From positions 1 to 34,763 of the forward strand of contig JAHBXW010000030.1 of the NCBI GenBank assembly GCA_019636235.1: DNA of 34,763 nt. Direction: 5' to 3'. Shown piece by piece: positions 7,562 to 14,700 of this stretch. Under the pieces are notes generated by a model, which had not been told where the DNA came from, did no database searches, and saw nothing but the letters and a program-made list of their open reading frames with translations. The translations under genes and the position numbers were made by a program. The DNA comes from Planctomyces sp. GTDB lineage: Bacteria > Planctomycetota > Planctomycetia > Planctomycetales > Planctomycetaceae. Position 1 is the stretch's first letter; the number at the start of each line of letters is the position of its first letter.

Positions 7562-7584
7562 GGCACGGGCGCTCCACGCGTGCC
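7562..7584. other. Stem between convergent genes
   Basis: GGCACG faces CGTGCC with an 11-base loop that can pair further (GCG/CGC). It sits in the gap between the ATPase stop and the rhodanese stop. No T-run follows on either side, so it is at best a weak bidirectional terminator. Confidence 0.25.
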
Positions 7585-7599
7585 AAGGTCGGGTCGGCA

Positions 7600-8166
7600 T
7601 CAAACCCGGGCGCACGCCGCGCCGGAGGACGGCGTCGACGACACACGGTTCCAGGGCATCCGGGCCAGCAGCAGCCCCATGCCGCAGGTGTCGGTCACTC
7701 CCGCGAACACCAGGCCCGCGCCGACGAAGCCCGCCAATCCCAGAAACGCCGGATGCACGAACACGCCCAACAGCGTCCCCGTCATCACCAGCAGTCCGGC
7801 GGCGATCCGCACCTGGCGCTCGAGCGACATCCGCTGGCGGCCGCGGACGACCGGCAGTCCCGCCTGGTCCCAGGCCAGCGTGCCCCCCTCGACGTTGACC
7901 ACCCGCGGGTGGCCGGCCGCGACCAGCCGTTCCGCCGCCTGACGGCCCCGACTGCCCGATCGGCAGATCACATACAGCGGCCGGGCGTCTGATCGCGCCT
8001 GGCCGGCAAGCTGGCCGCAGTCGAGCTGGTCGAGCGGCACGTTCCGGGCGAAGGAGACGTGGACTTCGTCGAACTCCATGGGAGTGCGGACGTCGATGAG
8101 ATCGACGGGCTGCTCCTGCTGGGCGAGGTCGTGCAGTTCGCGGGGGGAAATGACATGGGCGGACAT
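7600..8166 (-). CDS. Membrane rhodanese: rhodanese domain plus DUF2892 (YgaP-like)
   Basis: 188 residues. Residues 1-110 are a rhodanese domain with the active loop CRSGSR (catalytic C68) and the DVRTPMEF motif near 25-32. Residues 113-173 are a DUF2892 segment with two membrane helices, ending DTCGMGLLLARMPWN. This two-part order is that of E. coli YgaP, an inner-membrane sulfurtransferase that carries persulfide on its Cys. The gene lies just downstream of an ArsR-type regulator on the same strand, as ygaP follows ygaV. I use the ATG at 8166; an in-frame ATG at 8223 would add 19 residues and leave a 25-base gap to the regulator. Neither has a strong ribosome site. A Ser- and Ala-rich tail of about 15 residues ends the protein. 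Confidence 0.85.
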   Translation of the reverse strand: MSAHVISPRELHDLAQQEQPVDLIDVRTPMEFDEVHVSFARNVPLDQLDCGQLAGQARSDARPLYVICRSGSRGRQAAERLVAAGHPRVVNVEGGTLAWDQAGLPVVRGRQRMSLERQVRIAAGLLVMTGTLLGVFVHPAFLGLAGFVGAGLVFAGVTDTCGMGLLLARMPWNRVSSTPSSGAACARV

Positions 8167-8248
8167 TTGGGGGGCTTTCGTGCAGCGTGCGAGGTCGGTT
8201 AAAAAGTCGATAGATCGAGACATGACGATCTGTTGCGCGAAAAAAAAT

Positions 8249-8566
8249 TCAGGTCGGAACTGGAGCGCCGAACCGGGCCTCGACGCAGTGCAGGATGTCC
8301 TGGAGGTGCGGCTCCGCAACCCGGTAAAACACCTTTCGGCCCTCCTTCACGCTGGTCAGGAATCCGCAGCGCTGCATCAGCCGCAGATGCTCAGACGCCA
8401 TCGCGCTGGGCAGCTCGCAGGCTTCGGCCAGTTCGCCGACCGTGTAGTCTCCCTGGAGCAGCATCTGGATCATGCGCAGGCGATGCGGGTGGGCGAGGAT
8501 CCGCAGACACTCGGCCGCCTGGCTGAGGGCTTCCAGATTCGTCAGTCGCAGCTTCTTGCGGGTCAT
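8249..8566 (-). CDS. ArsR-family winged-helix repressor (YgaV/BigR/SqrR-like position)
   Basis: 105 residues. A classic ArsR fold: LRILAHPHRLRMIQMLL helix, VGELAEACELPSAMASEHLRLM helix-turn-helix and the wing KEGRKVFYRV. I chose ATG 8566 because GGAGA lies 5 bases upstream and the longer frame (start 8605) would run through the promoter. The neighbour is a YgaP-like rhodanese, so the likely signal is reactive sulfur, as for YgaV, BigR and SqrR. Cysteines are C20, C50, C67 and C94. From memory, BigR and SqrR sense with one Cys after the HPxRL helix and one near the C-terminus; the first position is occupied by Gln here (RMIQML), while C94 could match the second. It probably represses its own promoter at 8583-8610. 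Confidence 0.85.
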   Translation of the reverse strand: MTRKKLRLTNLEALSQAAECLRILAHPHRLRMIQMLLQGDYTVGELAEACELPSAMASEHLRLMQRCGFLTSVKEGRKVFYRVAEPHLQDILHCVEARFGAPVPT

Positions 8567-8582
8567 GCGGGTCTCCGCTGGA

Positions 8583-8610
8583 AATATATCGGAACATTCC
8601 GACATGTCAA
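8583..8610 (-). promoter_or_regulatory. Strong promoter of the ArsR-rhodanese pair
   Basis: On the minus strand: TTGACA (8605-8610), 16-base spacer, TATATT (8583-8588). The -35 is a perfect consensus and the -10 matches five of six. Transcription would begin near 8576, leaving a leader of only about 10 bases, with the GGAGA ribosome site at its 5' end. Confidence 0.75.
8589..8602. promoter_or_regulatory. Operator palindrome within the ArsR promoter spacer
   Basis: TCGGAA-CA-TTCCGA is a perfect inverted repeat that begins right next to the -10 and fills 14 of the 16 spacer bases. A dimeric ArsR repressor bound here would block RNA polymerase. It is the natural autoregulatory site for the gene starting at 8566. 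Confidence 0.7.
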
Positions 8611-8654
8611 TTAGTCTGCTCCGAAGAATCTCGAAAAGTCCGTCCCAGAGCCAG

Positions 8655-8683
8655 TTGACACCAGAAACCTCTCGTTATATAAC
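8655..8683 (+). promoter_or_regulatory. Promoter of the second ArsR-AHSA1 pair
   Basis: TTGACA (8655-8660), 17-base spacer, TATAAC (8678-8683). This is a near-consensus housekeeping promoter. Transcription would start near 8690, about 20 bases before the ATG, which has no visible Shine-Dalgarno sequence. Confidence 0.7.
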
Positions 8684-8696
8684 ACAGTTGTTATTT
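8677..8696. promoter_or_regulatory. Operator dyad over the -10 of the second ArsR promoter
   Basis: ATATAACA-CAGT-TGTTATTT, 8-base arms with one mismatch, overlapping the -10 and the likely start of transcription. A second small palindrome GTTATATAAC (8674-8683) overlaps it. The sequence differs completely from the operator at 8589-8602, so the two ArsR regulators likely read separate sites. Confidence 0.6.
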
Positions 8697-8709
8697 TTAA
8701 GTCCGCACG

Positions 8710-9069
8710 ATGACTGACCAGCAACTCAGCGCCACGTTCGCCGCCCTCGCTGACCCCACCCGCCGGGCGATCCTCGCTCGGCTGGCACAGGGAGAAGCGT
8801 CCGTCAACGAACTCGCGGAACCGTTCCACATCAGTCAGCCGGCGATTTCCAGGCACCTCAAAGTCCTGGAGCGGGCCGGCCTCATCGCCCGCGGCCGCGA
8901 CGCTCAGAAGCGGCCCCGGACGATCGTCCCCCAGCCCCTCGCCGACGCCAGCGCCTGGCTGGAACGCTATCGCGAGATCTGGGAACCGGGCTTTCAGCGG
9001 CTGGACAACCTCCTCAAGGACCTCCAGTCGCAGGAACAACCGGACGCCCCTCGCCGCGCGGACTCCTGA
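8710..9069 (+). CDS. ArsR-family transcriptional repressor paired with AHSA1 protein
   Basis: 119 residues. It has the motif FAALADPTRRAILARLAQGE and the helix-turn-helix VNELAEPFHISQPAISRHLKVLERAG, followed by a wing and a C-terminal tail with WLERYREIWEPGFQRLDNLL. This is the ArsR subgroup (SdpR-like) that usually sits before SRPBCC/AHSA1 genes, and its C-terminal helix is typical of that group. No metal-binding CXC motif is present, so metal sensing is unlikely. The gene is divergent from the other ArsR operon, with about 143 bases between the two start codons and each side having its own promoter and operator. Confidence 0.87.
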   Translation: MTDQQLSATFAALADPTRRAILARLAQGEASVNELAEPFHISQPAISRHLKVLERAGLIARGRDAQKRPRTIVPQPLADASAWLERYREIWEPGFQRLDNLLKDLQSQEQPDAPRRADS

Positions 9070-9120
9070 AAGCTGAATTGTTCGAAGCCTGTCACTCACC
9101 CCTCTTGTTTGGACTGCCCC

Positions 9121-9624
9121 ATGACCGTCTCTGAAACCTTCAAGCTGTCCCTGCCGGATGACACCCACATCGTGGTGTCCCGAGAGTTCGACGCCCCGCG
9201 CGACCTGGTCTGGCAGGCGATGACCAGCTCGGACCTGATCCGCCGCTGGGTCGCGGGCCCTCCCGGCTGGGAAATGACAATCTGCGAGGACGACCGCCGC
9301 GTCGGCGGCGAGTTTCATTGGGCGTGGACCGGCCCCGACGGCATGCAGCTGGCGATGCGGGGCGTCAACCGGGAGATCGTTCCGCCCCAGCGCGGCAGCC
9401 GGACGGAGCGGTTCGAAATGGTCGGCGGCCCGCCGATGGGCGAGCAACTGGCGACTCTGGTGCTGGTCGAACAGGGCGGCCGCACGCACATGACGATCAC
9501 CCTCGAGTACGACTCGAAGGCGGCCCGGGACGGCGCGGCCGCATCCGGCATGGAGCACGGGATGTCGGCCAACTATGCCCGACTGGATGAGCTGCTGGCC
9601 CAGGCAGGTTCTGGTTCGAAGTGA
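9121..9624 (+). CDS. AHSA1/SRPBCC family protein
   Basis: 167 residues. It opens with a typical START-like pattern: VSREFDAPRDLVWQAMTSSDLIRRWVAGP, then VGGEFHWAWTGPDG, and ends in the long helix GMEHGMSANYARLDELL. SRPBCC folds bind hydrophobic ligands in a deep pocket; the AHSA1 subgroup is named after Hsp90 activator Aha1, but bacterial members are mostly of unknown ligand. It lies 51 bases after the ArsR gene and is probably co-transcribed with it. ATG 9121 was chosen over an in-frame TTG at 9109. Role by context: the target or effector of the ArsR switch. Confidence 0.87.
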   Translation: MTVSETFKLSLPDDTHIVVSREFDAPRDLVWQAMTSSDLIRRWVAGPPGWEMTICEDDRRVGGEFHWAWTGPDGMQLAMRGVNREIVPPQRGSRTERFEMVGGPPMGEQLATLVLVEQGGRTHMTITLEYDSKAARDGAAASGMEHGMSANYARLDELLAQAGSGSK

Positions 9625-9661
9625 CCGATCCGGCGCGGCCGTGTTGCGACGCCGGAATTCG

Positions 9662-9919
9662 TCACCGACAGTTGCCAGGCGGGCAGACGGTGTCGCAGCG
9701 ACAGGGGCAGAGCCAGTGGTTGATGCCGCACTCGCACCAGTCGCGGCGGCCGATCCGCGTCAGGTCCAGGCCCGGATGGTACAGGTCGTCGGCCGCGCAC
9801 TCGTGAGCGCTGACCGCGTCCGCGACGTCGGCCAGCGCTTCGGTGACCTGGCAGCACTGGCAGCCCGATAGTCCCAACGCCGTCGCCAATAGAAATCCGG
9901 CACTGATGATCCGCGCCAT
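9662..9919 (-). CDS. Small cysteine-rich lipoprotein
   Basis: 85 residues. A lipoprotein signal (ISAGFLLATALGLSGC) gives C20 as the lipidated residue. The mature part has 11 Cys in 66 residues, including CQCC at its start, WCECG and LCPCRC, and ending VCPPGNCR. GAGGGGGG lies 6 bases before the ATG. I do not recognise a named family. The Cys pattern suggests metal binding or disulfide-rich structure. Upstream (9943-9953) there is a CCCCA-C-TGGGG palindrome that could be an operator. It converges on the AHSA1 gene with a 37-base gap. Confidence 0.72.
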   Translation of the reverse strand: MARIISAGFLLATALGLSGCQCCQVTEALADVADAVSAHECAADDLYHPGLDLTRIGRRDWCECGINHWLCPCRCDTVCPPGNCR

Positions 9920-10325
9920 GGCCGCCCCCCTCTGAACCGAGTCCCCACTGGGGTAGATCGGAAAAAGTCAACATCCGATTTGCGGAAAAGGGGGGCGATG
10001 CCAGTCGAATCGACGGGAACGCCCCCGGGCTCCGGCGGATGCTGCCGGACAGCAGCGTCCTGGTGCCAGCGGGCGACGCGGGGCTGTCCGGGCGTGGCGG
10101 CAGGGCAACATGGCGGCGCAGCGAACGGGCAGCGCGGGGCGCGGGCGTCGCCGACGGGCAACAGCCGCGGGCGGCCGAAACGCTGAATGCGGAACTCCGC
10201 CGGAGCGCCTGCGGGGCGCGGCCTAGGGTTCAGCATGGAAGGCCGAAGCGTCCGCCCCGAGGCGGTGGACGCGTCGGCCTCTCGTCCCGGCCGGGGCCGG
10301 GGCGGCACGCGTACGGAATTTTGAA
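9920..10325. other. Intergenic stretch, no gene seen
   Basis: High-GC sequence without a convincing frame. It holds the upstream region of the Cys-rich lipoprotein (including the CCCCACTGGGG palindrome at 9943-9953) and, near its end, a long imperfect stem at 10241-10279 that precedes the PilZ-like gene. Confidence 0.5.
10241..10279. other. Long imperfect stem upstream of the PilZ-like gene
   Basis: GGCCGAAGCGTCCGCC faces GGCGGTGGACGCGTCGGCC: about 15 of 19 positions can pair around CCGA. It ends 46 bases before the ATG and no T-run follows, so a leader structure or a repeat remnant is more likely than a terminator. Confidence 0.35.
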
Positions 10326-10838
10326 ATGGCGATCACGACCACCCGCATCGACCGCGACCCCTGGATGTCCCCCACGGCCTGCGAAATCGCCGACGCCGTG
10401 TGGAGCGTCCATCGCAGCTACCGCCTGGTGTGCGGCCTGGCCTCATCCCAGGCGACCGCCCAGCTCCGCCGCAGGCAACTGCAGCGACCCAACGATCGGC
10501 GCGAGGAGAACCGGACCGGCATCTGCGTTCCGGTCGATCTCATCCCGGTGCGCGCGGTCGATGAGCGGCTGGTCATCGCGGGGCCGCCGATCGCGGGCGT
10601 GACGCGCGATCTGGCCAGCCACGGCGCCGGCCTGCGTCACGATCGCCCCATTCCGACGCGATTTGCCGTCGCGGAGTTCGACGTGTTTGGCGAGCCGGTG
10701 CGGCTGCTCATCGAACTGCGCTGGACCCGGGACGAGGATGTCCACTCGTTTATCAGCGGCGGTCGGATCGTTGCCGTCGTTGATGCGGCGCGGATGGTCG
10801 GGCGTCCCCCGGCGCCCGATCATTCGCCCGCGATCTGA
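10326..10838 (+). CDS. PilZ-like domain protein (probable c-di-GMP effector)
   Basis: 170 residues, no signal peptide. Residues 57-160 follow the PilZ plan: R59-E-E-N-R63 fits the RxxxR part of the c-di-GMP site, and D95-L-A-S-H-G100 fits DxSxxG except that the Ser is Ala. Beta strands VAEFDVFGEPVRLLIELRW and a late GGRIVAVV fit the barrel. The first 50 residues form an alpha-helical segment unlike the barrel. If it binds c-di-GMP it could control motility, secretion or surface polymer, but the S-to-A change may weaken binding. The start at 10326 has no clear ribosome site (TTTTGAA before ATG). It converges on the dCTP deaminase gene. Confidence 0.6.
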   Translation: MAITTTRIDRDPWMSPTACEIADAVWSVHRSYRLVCGLASSQATAQLRRRQLQRPNDRREENRTGICVPVDLIPVRAVDERLVIAGPPIAGVTRDLASHGAGLRHDRPIPTRFAVAEFDVFGEPVRLLIELRWTRDEDVHSFISGGRIVAVVDAARMVGRPPAPDHSPAI

Positions 10839-10903
10839 CGCCTGGGTTCCGGCGCTCCCCGGAGGCTCGGGCCAGCGATGGCGCCGACCGCCGAACATGG
10901 CGC

Positions 10904-11488
10904 TCACGCGTCTCTCGCCGGCCGCAGTTCCGATGGCGCGAAGTCGAGCGTCATCTGCCGCTCAGCCGAGGGCTCGAACTCCCGGTACAGCAAACTCGGC
11001 TGAATGTCCCGGTTGTTCTGATACTTGTCGCTCTGATACTCGCGGACGTCGCCGGTCAGCGCGTGGTAGAAGATCTGGCAGATCTCGACGCCGGCGTACA
11101 CGCGGATCGGCTGGACGGCGAACATTTCCAGCGTCCAGAACCCGCAGAAGCCGGAGTCGCCAAATCCGGCCGTGATGTGGACGAACAGGCCCAGTCGCCC
11201 GATCGACGAGCGCCCCTCCAGCATCGGAACGAGGTTGTGGGTCTCCGTCCGCTCCAGCGTCCGCCCCAGGTACAACCGTCCGGGGTCGAGGACCAGCCCC
11301 TCCGGCGGAATCTCGAGGCGCCGGTGCCGATTCGCCCTCCGCATGTCGAGGATCACTTCCTCGTACACCAGCAGTTCGTTGTGCAGCCGGAGGTTGTAAC
11401 TGTTCGGATTGAGCTGCGCCGGCTCGAACGGATCGATGCGGATGTCGCCCCCCAGGCGGGCCTCGATCTCTGGACCGCTGAGGATCAT
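10904..11488 (-). CDS. dcd: dCTP deaminase
   Basis: 194 residues, the usual length of Dcd. It converts dCTP to dUTP, feeding dTMP synthesis. The signature EGRSSIGRLGLFVHITAG followed by FGDSGFCGFWTLEM carries the conserved Ser-Ser, Arg and the catalytic Glu of WTLE. N-terminal LNPNSYNLRLHNEL and C-terminal YQNNRDIQPSLLY (nucleotide base and triphosphate contacts) are in place. The loop reads AGFGDSGFCG. Whether this enzyme is monofunctional or also cleaves dUTP, as in the bifunctional archaeal forms, cannot be decided by eye. It is divergent from the hybrid kinase gene, with a 304-base gap. Confidence 0.93.
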   Translation of the reverse strand: MILSGPEIEARLGGDIRIDPFEPAQLNPNSYNLRLHNELLVYEEVILDMRRANRHRRLEIPPEGLVLDPGRLYLGRTLERTETHNLVPMLEGRSSIGRLGLFVHITAGFGDSGFCGFWTLEMFAVQPIRVYAGVEICQIFYHALTGDVREYQSDKYQNNRDIQPSLLYREFEPSAERQMTLDFAPSELRPARDA

Positions 11489-11792
11489 GGGGGCGATTGG
11501 GGAGGGCGATGTTCGATGCGGCCAGCGGCCGGTTCGGCGACGGACGGGGGCAGGTCCCGCATCCGGCGGGGTCGATCGACCGCGTCATTTGATGGGACGA
11601 TCCAGCGAATTGCAAACGCACTCGAAAGGTGGAGGCAGGGGCCGGCGGCGGCCGCGCCTCGTTCGCCCGCCGGAGTTCGGCGCAGGATTGCCGCCGGAGA
11701 CGGTCGCGAAGTCGGAACGGGACGATAGACTTATCCCGGGCCGCACGGGCAAGCACAGAATTTCGACAATTCCCCGGGGAGCCGCCGTTTCC
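11489..11792. other. Gap between dcd and the hybrid kinase, no gene seen
   Basis: An open frame reads through from 11409 into the kinase, but its first 128 codons are Arg- and Gly-rich, antisense to dcd at the start, and lack a ribosome site. I therefore treat this stretch as upstream region for both genes. No clear promoter hexamers or palindromes stand out. Confidence 0.5.
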
Positions 11793-14700
11793 ATGCCGAG
11801 CGAGTCGCGCCGCGCGATCACGCCCTACTTCCTGGCGGCCCTTTCCATTGCAGCGGCGACGATTCTGCGTCTGCTGCTGAATCCGCTCCTGGATGGCGAA
11901 TTCCCGTTCGCGACGCTGTTCTTCGCCGTGCTGTGGTCGGCATGGTATGGCGGGCTGGGAACGGCGCTCGCCGCCACGGCGATGGGAGCCGTCGCGGCGA
12001 AGTATTTTCTGCTCGAACCGCCGGGGCTGTTCTCGTCGCTGTCGGCGATCGATCGCGGCGGGATGATCGTGTATCTGGTCGTCAGTTCCGGCATTGCCGT
12101 TCTGGGCGGACAGATGCGTCGGGCTCGCGTCGCCGCGGAAACCAGCGAACGGGCCGTGGTGGAAGAACGTCAGCAACTGGCCACGACGCTGCGGAGCATC
12201 GGCGATGCGGTCATTGTGACGGACGCCGCCGGGTTGGTGTCAAACCTGAACCCCATAGCCGAGGAGCTGACCGGCTGGACGCTGCTGGCTGCGCAGGGCC
12301 AGCCGCTGGACACGATTTTTCGGATCGTGAATGAGCAGACGCGGCGCACGGTCGAAAGCCCGGTCGCAAAGGTGCTCCGCGAGGGCACGATCGTGGGACT
12401 GGCGAACCACACCGTGCTGATCGCCCGGGATGGAAGCGAACGCCCGATCGACGACAGCGCGGCGCCCATCCACGACGCCGACGGCACGCTTCGGGGCGTG
12501 GTGCTGGTGTTTCGGGACGTGACCGACCGCCGCCGGGCCGACGAAGCCAATGAGCGGCTGGCGGCGATTGTGGAGTCATCCGACGACGCGATTATCGCCA
12601 AAACGCTGGACGGCGCGATCACCAACTGGAACGCCGGGGCGGAACGGATTTACGGGTATTCCGCGGAAGAGGCGCTCGGCCGCCCGTTCTCGCTGTTGAT
12701 CCCGCCGGACCGCGCGGAGGAAGTCAAACAGCTCGGCGAGCGGCTGCGCCGGGGAGAGCGGCTGGACCACTTTGAGACCGTTCGGCAGCGAAAGGACGGT
12801 CGCCGGATCGAGGTCTCCGTCAGCTACTCGCCGATTCAGGACCACGAAGGCCTGGTGACGGGCATCGCGGTCATCACCCGGGACATCTCCGATCGGAAAC
12901 GCCGGGAATCGCTGCAGCAGCTCCAGTTGGCGCTGACGGTGGAACTGTCGGCCGCCCAGACGCTGCAGCCGGCGACGGATGTCGTCCTGCGGCGGGTCGT
13001 GGAGACGCTGCACTGGGACGTGGCGGCCGTCTGGCTGGTTGATCGCGAGGAGCAGCGGCTGCGTTGTTTCGCCGTTCAGGCGGGAGGGCCAACCGGCGAC
13101 GCGTTTCGGGCCGACTGCCTGGACGGGTCGCTGGCGCCGGACGAGGGATTGCCGGGACGAGCCTGGCGGGCGGGCGACTGCGTGTGGGTCTCGCGGCTCG
13201 CAGCGGAACCCTGGTTCTCGCAATGGGAGTCCGCATCGAAGGCGGAACTGCAGAGCGGCGCCGCGTATCCGATGACCGCCGAGGGCCGGGTCGTGGGAGT
13301 CATCGAACTGCTCAGCCGCGAGGAACGGGAACTGGACCCCGACCTGCTGCAGATCGGCCGCGCCGTCGCCGGCCAGCTCGGCCAGTTCTTTGAGCGGATC
13401 GCCGCGCAGGAGAATCTGCGCAAGAGCGAACAGGACCTGTCGGATTTCTTCGAGAACGCGACCGTGGGGCTGCATTGGGTCGGCCCCGACGGCACGATCC
13501 TGCGCGTCAACCAGGCCGAACTCGAGATGCTGGGCTATTCCCGGGACGAGTACGTCGGGCGGAACATCCAGGACTTTCACGCGGAGCCGTCCATCATCCA
13601 GGGCCTGCTGCACAGGCTGGAGGCGGGCGAGCACGTGCACGACTGCGCCGCGCGACTCCGTTGCCGCGACGGCTCGATCAAGGACGTGATCATTGATTCG
13701 AGCGTGCTCTGGGAGGGAGAGCGGTTCGTCCACACGCGCTGCTTCACGCGGGACGTGACCGAGCGGAGAGCGGCCGAGGATGCGCTCCGCCGCCAGGAGC
13801 GGCAGTTGCGGCTGGTTTCGGACAACGCGCCGGTGTACATCGCGCATTGCGACCGCGAGCACCGGTTCAAGTTCGTGAATCGGGCCTACGCGGAACGGTT
13901 CGGCCTGGCGCCCGAGGACCTGTTGGGCCGGACGATTTCGGACGTGCTCGGCGAGTCGGCGTTCGCGTCGCTGGGTCCTTACCTGGCGCGGGTGCTGAGC
14001 GGCGAGCGCGTCGTCTTTGAAGTCGAAGTGCCCTACCGGCAACTGGGGCCGCTGCACATGCTGTGCGCCTACGCGCCGGAGACATCCGAAAGCGGCGACG
14101 TGATCGGCCATGTCGCGGCCGTGACGAACATCACCGAGCGGAGACGCGCCGAGCAGCACACGCGGTTTCTGGCCGACGCCAGCGCCGCGCTGGGCACGGT
14201 GATCGATGTCGACAGCACGTTGAGCATGGTGGCCCGCCTGTCCGTTCCCGCGTTCGCCGACTGGTGCGTCGTCGACATCCTCGAAGCGGACGATTCGCTG
14301 CGTCGGGTCGCCGCGGCGCACGCCGATCCGCAAAAGCTGAAGCTGGCCGAAGACCTGCATCGCCGGTATCCAACGGGGCGTGACGCGGGATACGGCGTCT
14401 GGAAGATCGTCCGCACGGGCGAAGCGGAACTCGTGGAGGACATCAACGACGAGATGCTGTCGCGGACGATCCGCGAAGCGGACCATCTGGCGATGATTCG
14501 CGAGGTGGGTCCGCGATCGTACATCGGGGTGCCGCTGGCGGTGCGGGGCCGGACCCTGGGGGTGATTCGGTTCCTGACGTCCGAGTCGGGGCGCCGGTTC
14601 GGACCAGCGGAACTCGCCGTGGCCCGGGACCTCGCCGACCGGGCGGCCGTGGCCATCGAAAACGCGCGGCTGTACGAAGCGCTGCGCGACGCGGACCGCC

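Noticed and set aside
10241-10279. Rho-independent terminator upstream of the PilZ-like gene
   Set aside because: The stem is imperfect, is followed by GC-rich DNA without a T-run, and there is no gene upstream on that strand to terminate.
11409-11792. Upstream extension of the hybrid kinase to 11409
   Set aside because: The first 128 codons overlap dcd in antisense, have shadow-like composition, and lack a ribosome site; the membrane unit begins after 11793.
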